Part shown: one piece after another, positions 14,833-22,183 of the stretch | Numbering within the stretch: position 1 is the first letter of the stretch | Layout: each line of letters opens with the position of its first letter | Source: a virus | Virus record (IMG/VR): IMGVR_UViG_3300019755_000015 | Coordinates: 1 to 22,292 of that record | DNA length: 22,292 bases | Strand: one strand, 5' to 3' | Made by a program: the position numbers and the translations under genes | The notes under the pieces: model-generated | The model's database searches: none | Told to the model about the DNA's origin: nothing | The model's input: only the letters and a program-made list of their open reading frames with translations

Positions 14833-17800
14833 ATGAAAATAAATAAAATTAATAAGACCAAGCTACTAAAATCGTTCAAAGCTGACCTAAAAGCAAGCGA
14901 GCCGATGCATGACGACTTACAAGGTAAGATTGAAGGATGGATTAGTGCATACAACGGTGAGGCATACGGCAATGAGCAAAAAGGCAAGTCAGCTATTGTA
15001 TCAAGAGACATTAAGAAGCAAAGTGAGTGGCAGCATTCAACTATTATAGATCCGTTCGTAAGTGCAGTTGACATAATTAAAGCTACTCCGGTTACTGCAG
15101 AGGATGTAGAGTCAGCTAGACAGAATGAGCTAGTACTAAATACGCAGTTCTGTAGACAGTTCAATAGATACAACTTCATGACCAAAGCAGCTAAGGTACT
15201 AGATATGGAAGGTACTGCAGTTATACAATGTGGATGGGATTATGAAGATGAGGAAGTTGAGGTAGAGGTACCAATTATCGGAAGAATGCCAGATGGATCA
15301 GAGATGATACTAGGTACACAGACTGTAATGGAAACTAGAATAATTACTAATAAGCCAACTGCTGTAGTATGTAGAAATGAAGATATATACATTGATCCGA
15401 CTTGTATGGATGATATGGACAAGTGTCAGTTCGTTATATATAGATACGAGACTGATATGAGTACGTTAAGACAAGATGGTAGGTACAAGCACTTAGATAA
15501 GGTAGCTAAAGGTTCGTTAGGGGAGAATGAAGTAGACTTCGATAGTGAAGATGAGACTGAGTTCAGATTCGAAGATGATCCAAGAAAGAAGAAGGTTGTA
15601 TACGAATACTGGGGTAACTACGATGTAGATGGTGATGGGATTACAGAGCCGATAGTATGTACATGGATAGATGACGTAGTTATTAGATTAGAAGATAATC
15701 CGTACCCAGATGGTAAACCACCATTCATAGTAGTGCCATTCAATAGTGTACCGTTCCAGATGCACGGTGAAGCTAATGCAGAGTTCATAGGCGACAATCA
15801 GAAGATCAAGACAGCAATTACTAGAGGTATTATTGATAATATGGCTCAAAGTAATAATGGACAGAAAGGTATCCGTAAAGGAGCACTTGATGTAGCTAAT
15901 AGACGTAAGTTCATCAATGGTGAGAACTTCGAGTTCAATGGTACACCTAATGACTTCTGGGATGGTAGCTACAATAGTATACCAGGAAGTGCATTCGATA
16001 TGCTAGGTATGATGAATAATGAGATTGAGTCAATTACTGGAGTTAAGTCATTCAGTGGTGGGATCAGTGGTAACTCACTAGGAAATATGCTAGATATTCT
16101 AACAGATATACCAATGGTTGATGGTAGCTTCAAAAAGCTTGCACATATTGTAGACGGCGATACCATAGTAGGATCAGACGGTAACGGTACTAAAGTACTC
16201 AAAGCTCATGATATTAAATACCCTAAAATAGCCTATGATATGGCTTTCGATAATGGGTCAGTAATTAAGTCAGGTGGTGAGCATCTATGGACAGTAAAAG
16301 TGCACGGAACTAGTCACAAGTTAAGAGACTGGACTACTATGGACGCAGACGAAGTATACAAGCATATGCAAAAAGGTAGACGAGTTACAATACCTGCTAT
16401 GAAAGAGATGAGAGCAGGTAAGTCTACAGGTAATTCAATAGATCCGTATGTACTAGGTGTCTGGTTAGGTGACGGAATGAGTCACTCTGCTAGAATTACA
16501 ACAGAGGATATAGAAATAGTAGAGTACTTCAAGGAAGTAGGGTATATATGTGTCGAAGTTAAAGATAGCTCTAAGACAGGTAAGGCTAAGATGTACGATG
16601 TGTACAAAGAAGGATGTACACCAAGCAGGAATTCAGAGACAGGACAATTTGAGTCTACTGGATCGCTGCATAGTGAGCTTAGGGAGCTAGGTCTACACAA
16701 GCGTTACGGAGGAGAGAAACACATACCAGAGGAGTATTTCACAGCTACGTACGAAGAGAAGATGGAACTCATTAGAGGGTTGATGGACAGTGATGGCTAC
16801 GCGCATAGCGGGGCGTTCGTACAGTTTGCACAATCAGAGGGAAGACTAAAAGACGATGTAATCAGGCTAATTGAATCACTAGGATTGAAGGCTAGTATAA
16901 TAAGAAGAGATAAGGATGCTAAAAATAAACAAAAGATGACACTGCACGAAAAGACCGGTTGTAGGTTAATCCTAGCTACTAAAGATAGTTATGAGATAGG
17001 GTTTACTCCTTGGAGTAATCCATTCAAACTACCTAGAAAAGCTGATAAGTGGAAGACACCAAGAAGGCATACTGTAGCATTAAAAAGTATGAGTGTTACG
17101 GATAAGGTACTAATGAGATGTCTTACAGTAGACAGTGATGACAAACTGTTCGCAGTGACAGATAAGTTTACACTAACACACAATACTGCTACAGGAGCTA
17201 GAGGAGCACTTGATGCAACTAGTACAAGAAGGCTGAACATCGTTAGGAACATCAGTGAGAACTTAGTTAAACCACTAATGAGAAAATGGATGAGCTACAA
17301 TGCAGAGTTCCTAGATGACATAGAAGTAGTTAGAATGACTAATAACGAGTTCGTTGAGATTAGAAGAGATGACTTAGAAGGTAACATCGATATTGAGATT
17401 ACAGTTAGTACTAATGAAGATAACGCAGCTAAAGCACAAGAGATTACATTCATGCTACAGACTCAAGGTCAGAGTATGAGTGAAGAGATGCAGTACAAGA
17501 TGCTAGCTCAGTGGGCAGACTTAACTAAGCAACCAGAACTAGCGCAAGAGTACAGAAACTGGCAACCACCTCAACCAACTGAAGCACAGATGAGAATGGA
17601 AGCAGCTGCAGTAATGAAAGCAGAGCTAGAGAATGAGAAGCTAAAAGCAGAGATAGCTGATAGATACGCAAGAGCCGGTGAAAATGAGATAGACGCGTTT
17701 GCCAAAGAAGCTAAAGCAAGAAAAGAAATGGCAGCTGCTCGTAAGATAGATAGTGAGGCAGATAGAATTGACTTAGATTTCCTTGAGAGAGACAGTGGAG

Positions 17801-17904
17801 TAGCTCATGCAAGAAAAATGGAAGAGAAAGAGTTCGACAGAATGAGTAAGCTAGACGAGAAAGCATTCGATGCAATGTATAACAAGAAAGAAGGAAGTAA
17901 GTAA
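14833..17904 (+). CDS. Portal protein containing an in-frame intein
   Basis: Dodecameric ring at the head vertex through which DNA enters and leaves. The precursor is 1023 residues; removing the intein (residues 419-784) leaves about 657, a normal size for a podovirus portal. The N-terminal part has helices and the conserved core VYEYWGNYDVDGDGITEP, PFIVVPFNSVPFQMHGEANAEFIGDNQ, and GIIDNMAQSNNGQKG. The intein splits the conserved stretch GISGNSLGN / TATGARGALDA. The C-terminal 110 residues are a long charged coiled coil (KAELENEKLKAEIADRYA onward), as expected for a barrel/crown extension. AGGAAG at 14822-14827 serves the ATG and promoter P4 precedes it. The stop overlaps the next ATG as TAATG. 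A functional portal requires splicing. Confidence 0.9.
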   Translation: MKINKINKTKLLKSFKADLKASEPMHDDLQGKIEGWISAYNGEAYGNEQKGKSAIVSRDIKKQSEWQHSTIIDPFVSAVDIIKATPVTAEDVESARQNELVLNTQFCRQFNRYNFMTKAAKVLDMEGTAVIQCGWDYEDEEVEVEVPIIGRMPDGSEMILGTQTVMETRIITNKPTAVVCRNEDIYIDPTCMDDMDKCQFVIYRYETDMSTLRQDGRYKHLDKVAKGSLGENEVDFDSEDETEFRFEDDPRKKKVVYEYWGNYDVDGDGITEPIVCTWIDDVVIRLEDNPYPDGKPPFIVVPFNSVPFQMHGEANAEFIGDNQKIKTAITRGIIDNMAQSNNGQKGIRKGALDVANRRKFINGENFEFNGTPNDFWDGSYNSIPGSAFDMLGMMNNEIESITGVKSFSGGISGNSLGNMLDILTDIPMVDGSFKKLAHIVDGDTIVGSDGNGTKVLKAHDIKYPKIAYDMAFDNGSVIKSGGEHLWTVKVHGTSHKLRDWTTMDADEVYKHMQKGRRVTIPAMKEMRAGKSTGNSIDPYVLGVWLGDGMSHSARITTEDIEIVEYFKEVGYICVEVKDSSKTGKAKMYDVYKEGCTPSRNSETGQFESTGSLHSELRELGLHKRYGGEKHIPEEYFTATYEEKMELIRGLMDSDGYAHSGAFVQFAQSEGRLKDDVIRLIESLGLKASIIRRDKDAKNKQKMTLHEKTGCRLILATKDSYEIGFTPWSNPFKLPRKADKWKTPRRHTVALKSMSVTDKVLMRCLTVDSDDKLFAVTDKFTLTHNTATGARGALDATSTRRLNIVRNISENLVKPLMRKWMSYNAEFLDDIEVVRMTNNEFVEIRRDDLEGNIDIEITVSTNEDNAAKAQEITFMLQTQGQSMSEEMQYKMLAQWADLTKQPELAQEYRNWQPPQPTEAQMRMEAAAVMKAELENEKLKAEIADRYARAGENEIDAFAKEAKARKEMAAARKIDSEADRIDLDFLERDSGVAHARKMEEKEFDRMSKLDEKAFDAMYNKKEGSK
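16087..17184 (+). mobile_element. Class 3-type intein with LAGLIDADG endonuclease
   Basis: In-frame insertion of 366 residues (portal precursor 419-784). The N-terminal region MLDILTDIPMVDGSF and IVDGDTIVGSDG follows block A of inteins, but the first residue is Met (or Asn if one residue earlier), not Cys or Ser. Block B is SGGEHLWTV with His at precursor 484 and Trp at 486; block F is MRCLTVDSDDKLF with Cys at 763; block G is FTLTHN with Thr 782, His 783 and Asn 784, followed by Thr as first residue of the C-extein. Trp, Cys and Thr in these places are the WCT signature of class 3 inteins. Two LAGLIDADG motifs, LGVWLGDG (541-548) and LIRGLMDSDG (646-655), indicate a homing endonuclease. Its acidic residues look intact. 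Confidence 0.88.
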
Positions 17905-18137
17905 TGGCAAATGGATTAGCAACAGGAGCGGGTCAGGTTGACCAAAGGATGATAGAAGAGGTAGCTATGATGCTACAACAAGGTGCGAACCCAGATGAGT
18001 TACTAGCTCAGGGAGTACCGATGGAGGTACTAGAGATGGCTATGCAAATGCTACAAGGACAAGTTGCTCAGGAGCAGGGATTAGCTAGAGGGCCACAGGG
18101 TGGTGGAATAGCACAAGCTCAGGGACTGATGGCGTAA
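17904..18137 (+). CDS. Small Gln/Met-rich protein after the portal, unknown
   Basis: A 77-residue protein with amphipathic helices (QRMIEEVAMMLQQGANPDELLAQ, then VPMEVLEMAMQMLQGQVAQEQG) and a Gly/Gln-rich tail. It has no signal peptide or membrane span. It starts in the portal stop (TAATG), so synthesis is probably coupled to the portal. Small helical proteins in this place are found after portal genes in other podoviruses, but I cannot name a function. Promoter P3 lies right after its stop. Confidence 0.6.
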   Translation: MANGLATGAGQVDQRMIEEVAMMLQQGANPDELLAQGVPMEVLEMAMQMLQGQVAQEQGLARGPQGGGIAQAQGLMA

Positions 18138-18139
18138 GC

Positions 18140-18166
18140 TTGAATTAAGGAACTGGGTGCTATAAT
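18140..18166 (+). promoter_or_regulatory. Promoter P3 (TTGAATTAAGG, extended -10 TGCTATAAT) and leader
   Basis: TATAAT at 18161-18166, preceded by TGC, with TTAAGG at 18145-18150 (16 nt from TTAA to the -10). TTGAAT at 18140-18145, 15 nt upstream of the -10, could act as a weak -35. The 11 bases before the 10-nt spacer nearly match P1 (TGAATTAAGG in both). The 74-nt leader between the -10 and the next ATG holds a small inverted repeat (CGAC/GTCG) but no clear regulatory RNA. Confidence 0.7.
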
Positions 18167-18240
18167 ACCAGTAATAAAGAACATAATAGTGTTCGACTAG
18201 AAGATGTCGTTAAACTCAAAATCAACAATTAAGGACTTGC

Positions 18241-18564
18241 ATGAAAGCAAACAACCAACAAACTGAACAAGAGATGGAAAAGGTGGAGACTCAATACTGG
18301 GCCGACCAATACGAAGCACTGACAAGACTAGAGAGCAATAAAGACTTTCAGTTAGTAATCCTACAAGGTTACTTCAAAGACAGAGCATTAGATAACGTAA
18401 GTATGCTAGGTACAGACTATGTGAAGAAGTCAGGATTAAGACCTGAACTTATGGAAGCATTAGTAGCTATCAGTACACTACAGGATCACTTTAGTACTAT
18501 TAAGAACATTGGTGGAGTAGCTGAGGAAGATATTTCTGACTTAGAAGGACCAGAGGTAGAATAG
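18241..18564 (+). CDS. Hypothetical protein, pre-scaffold position
   Basis: A 107-residue, mainly helical, acidic soluble protein. The central part reads DFQLVILQGYFKDRALDNVSMLG, then GLRPELMEALVAISTLQDHFSTI, and the tail is acidic (EEDISDLEGPEVE). AAGGA at 18230-18234 serves the ATG, and it is the first gene after promoter P3. One base separates it from the scaffold-like gene. Placement between portal and scaffold suggests a head-assembly role, but I do not recognise the family. Confidence 0.6.
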   Translation: MKANNQQTEQEMEKVETQYWADQYEALTRLESNKDFQLVILQGYFKDRALDNVSMLGTDYVKKSGLRPELMEALVAISTLQDHFSTIKNIGGVAEEDISDLEGPEVE

Positions 18565-18565
18565 T

Positions 18566-19813
18566 ATGGCGGAACTTACAGAAGAGGAGTTTTACGCTAT
18601 GGACGATGAGGCTCAAGAAGCAGCCTTTCGTGACGCTAAAGCAGCAATGGACGAAGAAGTTGCCCTGGATATGGACGAGGTAGAAGAGAAATACGAACCT
18701 GAAGCCGTATACGAAGAGGGTGAAGTAGACGATGTCAACGAGGATGAAGATTCGGAAGAATCAGAAGACGAAGAGAACGAAGAAGATATCCCAGAGGAAG
18801 ATGAAGAAGAATTGGAACAACCTGATGAGGACTCCGACAAAACTGAAGATACTCAGGAAGATGGAACTGAAGATGAAGATGAAACAGAAGATAAGGACTC
18901 TGCTAGCGAGCTTGACAAAGACGCTGAAGACAATCCTGAAAAAGAAGTAGAAGCTAAAACAGAAGAACCTAAGATATCAACGTATAAGGTTAAAGCTAAT
19001 GGCACAGAACTAGAGCTTACAAATGAAGAACTAGTAAAACTAGCACCTAAGGCATTAGACTATACAAAGAAGATGCAGGAAATTGCTCCACATAGGAAAA
19101 ATATCAGCATCATGGTAGATAATGAAATTACAGCAGATGACTTAAATCTATTAGTAGATATGAAGAAAGGTAATGTAGAAGCATTTAGCGCTATGTCGAA
19201 GATTGCCGGAGTAGATACAATGGAGATTGACGAGGAAAAGGCTGCTAGTTATCAACCGAGAGAGTACGGACGTACTGAGCAACAGCTTAAGATAGATGAT
19301 GTAGTATCTAATATAAGTACTGATAAAGAGTTCGAGGTTACACAGAGTATTGTAGATAGACAATGGGATGCCAAGTCTAGAGACTACTTCAAGGGTAGGC
19401 CAGAGGACATTCAAGTGCTACACGATGATATTAAGAGTGGTAGATACGGAGACATATCAGCTAAGGCAATGAAGTTGCGAGTGTTGGACAATGGTCCAGC
19501 TAAGTCGGATGTAGAATACTACATTGAGGCCGGACATCAGTACTACGCAGAGCAGGCGAAAACTGCAGAAGCGGAAAACGTAAGAGCAGCAGAAGAAGCA
19601 GCTAAGGCTGAAGCGGAAGCTAAACAGAAACAAGAAGTGGAAGTAGCGAAAGCTAATGAGACTAAGCGAGTGCAGACTAAGAAGGCTGCCAAGACTAGAA
19701 AGGCTGCAGCGACTACTAAGAAAGTGGCTGGAAAAAGAAACGTAATTGACTACTTAGATGACAACGATGAGGCGTATGATGAGTGGTATAGGAAATTACA
19801 GGCTAACATGTAG
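18566..19813 (+). CDS. Capsid scaffold-like protein
   Basis: A 415-residue protein directly upstream of the major capsid gene, the usual scaffold position. Residues 1-135 are extremely acidic (long Glu/Asp runs). Residues about 136-225 form a folded domain with TYKVKANGTELELTNEELVKLAP, DYTKKMQEIAPHRK and LLVDMKKGNVEAF, a pattern I associate with podovirus scaffold or virion proteins. Then comes a helical region, an Ala/Glu/Lys coiled coil, a basic Lys/Arg/Ala stretch (KKAAKTRKAAATTKK) and a C-terminal helix DYLDDNDEAYDEWYRKLQ, which could be the capsid-binding end. The acidic N-terminus and basic C-terminus suit a transient assembly partner. Scaffold is the best guess; an internal virion protein is possible. 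Confidence 0.75.
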   Translation: MAELTEEEFYAMDDEAQEAAFRDAKAAMDEEVALDMDEVEEKYEPEAVYEEGEVDDVNEDEDSEESEDEENEEDIPEEDEEELEQPDEDSDKTEDTQEDGTEDEDETEDKDSASELDKDAEDNPEKEVEAKTEEPKISTYKVKANGTELELTNEELVKLAPKALDYTKKMQEIAPHRKNISIMVDNEITADDLNLLVDMKKGNVEAFSAMSKIAGVDTMEIDEEKAASYQPREYGRTEQQLKIDDVVSNISTDKEFEVTQSIVDRQWDAKSRDYFKGRPEDIQVLHDDIKSGRYGDISAKAMKLRVLDNGPAKSDVEYYIEAGHQYYAEQAKTAEAENVRAAEEAAKAEAEAKQKQEVEVAKANETKRVQTKKAAKTRKAAATTKKVAGKRNVIDYLDDNDEAYDEWYRKLQANM

Positions 19814-19850
19814 CCTGTGACGATTACTAAAGAATAAAAGGAAATAAAAC

Positions 19851-21020
19851 ATGGCGACGAATATTTACGGAAATGGTACTAACAGTACAGCAGGTGCGAA
19901 TACAATTACGCATTATTACGACAAGGCAGGTATCAAGAATGCTAATGCCGTAGCAGTGTACGCGCAATGGGCTGACAGAAAGTCAATGCCATTAAAAATG
20001 GGTAAGAACTACAAGATTTCTAAATTCTTGCATATCTTCGATAGAGATACTGCTGATGCGGATTTTGCAAAAAAAGGTTACTTAAGTTCAAGAAACATTA
20101 CTGATGTATCAAATGGATTAACTAATGATGTAGCATTAGCTGAAGGTGCTGGAGCGGTTAATAAGAGATCGATTCAAAAAGTAACATTCACAACTGAGTT
20201 TGCAAGATACGGTGAGATGATTGATTATACTGATGAAGTAGAGATGTTCTCAGAAGATGCTATCCAAGTTAGATATAGAGAAGAGTTAGGTTTATTAGCT
20301 AACAGAAGATCAGAGGATTTAATCCAGTTAGATATGTTAGGTACGACTAATAAGATGTATGCAAATGATGAAGCTGTTGCAGCGGATTTAGGTACAGGAT
20401 TAGCAGCTGATGGTTCATTAGATGACCAATTCAGAGTTTCTTATGATTTAATCAGAAAAGCTTCAAGAAAGTTAGTTAGAAATAGAGCTAAGAAAAATAC
20501 TTCAATTGTAACTGGATCAACTAAGATTGATACAAGAACAGTTAACAGTGCGTTCTATGCGATCGTTGGTCCTGAGATTAAGTATGACTTAGACTCATTA
20601 ACAAGAGGTTCTAGCTATGAAACAGAGCACGTATTCGTTCCGGCATATAAGTATGCTTCTGCATCTAACTTAGCTGAAGGTGAGTTTGGACAAATGGCAG
20701 ACGTTAGATTCATTGAGTCAGAAACTGCTGTAGTTAGAAGTGGTGCTGGTGCAGCGATTCCTGCGTCTTACACAGGTTCATTATCGAACAACGGTACAAA
20801 CTTTGATGTATTCCCAATGTTATTCCCGACAGCTGGTTCATTCGCAACTGTAGGATTAAAAGGACATGGTAAGATCAAGTTCAATTCGCAGTCACCTGCT
20901 AAAGTTGAATTAGGTAACCCATACGGAACACAAGGTTTCTTCTCATACAACATGTGGTACGCAGGTATCATCTTAGATGAGACAAAGTTACTAGAAGTAG
21001 ATGTACTAGCTTCGGCATAG
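19851..21020 (+). CDS. Major capsid protein, N4-gp56 family
   Basis: A 389-residue protein that forms the icosahedral shell. It has the layout of N4-gp56-family capsid proteins: DKAGIKNANAVAVYAQWADRK near the N-terminus, then KVTFTTEFARYGEMIDYTDE and a long helix with RYREELGLLANRRSEDLIQLD, and a C-terminal domain with HVFVPAYKYASAS, LFPTAGSFATVGL and GFFSYNMWYAGIIL. An AAAAGGAAA site precedes the ATG. Codon use differs from most neighbours: Leu is mostly TTA, Ser mostly TCA, and CTAG is rare (3 in about 1.2 kb), consistent with selection for high expression or with a separate origin. A hairpin follows the stop. Scaffold lies upstream and another virion-type gene downstream. Confidence 0.92.
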   Translation: MATNIYGNGTNSTAGANTITHYYDKAGIKNANAVAVYAQWADRKSMPLKMGKNYKISKFLHIFDRDTADADFAKKGYLSSRNITDVSNGLTNDVALAEGAGAVNKRSIQKVTFTTEFARYGEMIDYTDEVEMFSEDAIQVRYREELGLLANRRSEDLIQLDMLGTTNKMYANDEAVAADLGTGLAADGSLDDQFRVSYDLIRKASRKLVRNRAKKNTSIVTGSTKIDTRTVNSAFYAIVGPEIKYDLDSLTRGSSYETEHVFVPAYKYASASNLAEGEFGQMADVRFIESETAVVRSGAGAAIPASYTGSLSNNGTNFDVFPMLFPTAGSFATVGLKGHGKIKFNSQSPAKVELGNPYGTQGFFSYNMWYAGIILDETKLLEVDVLASA

Positions 21021-21031
21021 TACAACCAACT

Positions 21032-21047
21032 GGAGGGGTAGCCCTCC
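21032..21047 (+). terminator. Hairpin after the capsid gene, probable terminator or mRNA-end
   Basis: GGAGGG pairs with CCCTCC across the loop GTAG, a six-base-pair GC-rich stem 12 nt after the capsid stop. No T-run follows, so it may act as a partial terminator or as a stem that protects the 3' end of the capsid mRNA. Confidence 0.6.
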
Positions 21048-21086
21048 TAAGTGTAAATTAAATAACCAAATAACAGGACTTAATAA

Positions 21087-21599
21087 ATGAAGACATTAGA
21101 AGAATTAAAACAAGAAGCAGACACATTAGGTGTTAAGTACGTAAAGAACATCGGAGCTGAGAAATTAGCACAAAAAATTGAAGATTACTTTGAGAGTCAA
21201 GCAGCTGATGATTTACCAAAAGTAAAAGAAGAAATTGTAGATGAAGTTACTACTATAGATAGGTCAGGTAGAGAAACTGCTAAGCAGAAGTTCGTTAGAG
21301 AGTCGAAAGAAAGACAAGCTAAGAGAATGAAGAAGAGAGTAGTTACTATTACAAGTAACGATAAGCGAGAGAATCACATGACCTCTACAGTGTACCTAAG
21401 TTGTGGAACTACTAGTAGAATCGTACCGTTAGATTACCCAGTTGAGTTAGAAGAGGCACTTATTATAGTAGCTGATACTACACCAATTACATTACACGTT
21501 GATGAGATTGTTGAAGGCAAGAGAACAGGTAATAAAGTACCTAAGACTATTAAAAAGTTCAATATCTCATATGAAGATATGAAACCACAAAACGACTAG
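21087..21599 (+). CDS. Post-capsid virion-type protein with SAP/HeH-like N-terminus
   Basis: A 170-residue protein. Residues 1-35 (LEELKQEADTLGVKYVKNIGAEKLAQKI) resemble the helix-extended-helix SAP/HeH motif that often marks a DNA- or protein-binding end of phage structural proteins. A basic helical linker follows (ETAKQKFVRESKERQAKRMKKR), then a beta domain from VVTITSNDKRENHMTS to IKKFNISYED. No membrane span or enzyme motif. It is 66 nt after the capsid gene, beyond the hairpin, with GGA upstream of the ATG. It could be a decoration, head-completion or neck protein; I cannot say which. Confidence 0.6.
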   Translation: MKTLEELKQEADTLGVKYVKNIGAEKLAQKIEDYFESQAADDLPKVKEEIVDEVTTIDRSGRETAKQKFVRESKERQAKRMKKRVVTITSNDKRENHMTSTVYLSCGTTSRIVPLDYPVELEEALIIVADTTPITLHVDEIVEGKRTGNKVPKTIKKFNISYEDMKPQND

Positions 21600-21610
21600 T
21601 ACTTTTATAG

Positions 21611-21632
21611 ACTCCTCACAGAGGGGTTTATT
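21611..21632 (+). terminator. Rho-independent terminator
   Basis: ACTCCTC pairs with GAGGGGT (seven pairs, one G-U) around the loop ACA, followed directly by TTTATT. It lies 12 nt after the stop of the post-capsid gene, ahead of the ribosome-binding site of the next gene. It probably attenuates rather than stops transcription, since no promoter is visible before the next gene. Confidence 0.7.
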
Positions 21633-21652
21633 AAAAATATAAAGGATTATAA

Positions 21653-22183
21653 ATGGCAATAAGTGTAACAGATTTAACGAATAGTGTAACTACTGATAGT
21701 GAGCATAACGTAACTGGTGGTGGTATTTTTGATAACCTAATGGAGACAGTTAATACTCACATAAAGGCACAATTTGATGCTGACAGGATTAAAGAGTCGG
21801 ATATAGCTAACATGTATGTAGGTATCATGCCTGCAGTACTGGCAGAGAGTATGAAGTTTGTACTGCAGAAAGATATCCAGGTAGCACAGGAAGCTGAACT
21901 GGTTGCAAAAACCGCTAGAGAAGATGCTGATAGTATCTCAAAGATAGCGGTTCAGTCAGCACAGAGAGCTCTATACGATAGACAGAGAGCAGGTTTTGAT
22001 GATAACAAGAATCAGAAGCTATTTGAAACTCAGATGAATGCTTGGAGTTTGATGTACTCTAGCGGTATTCTGCCTGAGAAACCGACAATCATCGAGGATC
22101 AAGAGGCGTCTAGGCTTTATAACTACCTTATCGCCGACTTACAGCTACCTGACCCAGAGGCAGATCCATCTGACCCAGCGTAG
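21653..22183 (+). CDS. Helical virion-type protein, unknown function
   Basis: A 176-residue protein, largely alpha-helical. The N-terminal 25 residues are Thr/Ser-rich (VTDLTNSVTTDSEHNVTGG), followed by helices with the pattern IFDNLMETVNTHIKAQFDADRI, MPAVLAESMKFVLQKDIQVAQEAELV and QRALYDRQRAGFDDNKNQKLFE. The stretch FDDNKNQKLFETQMNAWSLMYSSG resembles phage structural proteins I have seen elsewhere, but no named role is known to me. The end is acidic and Pro-rich (LPDPEADPSDPA). AAAGGA upstream serves the ATG. The stop overlaps a GTG start of the next gene (TAGTG). Confidence 0.6.
   Translation: MAISVTDLTNSVTTDSEHNVTGGGIFDNLMETVNTHIKAQFDADRIKESDIANMYVGIMPAVLAESMKFVLQKDIQVAQEAELVAKTAREDADSISKIAVQSAQRALYDRQRAGFDDNKNQKLFETQMNAWSLMYSSGILPEKPTIIEDQEASRLYNYLIADLQLPDPEADPSDPA

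Noticed and set aside
18732-18950. Overlapping plus-strand frame, Lys/Met-rich, inside the acidic part of the scaffold gene
   Set aside because: It is the shifted reading of GAA/GAT-rich DNA, with no start signals.
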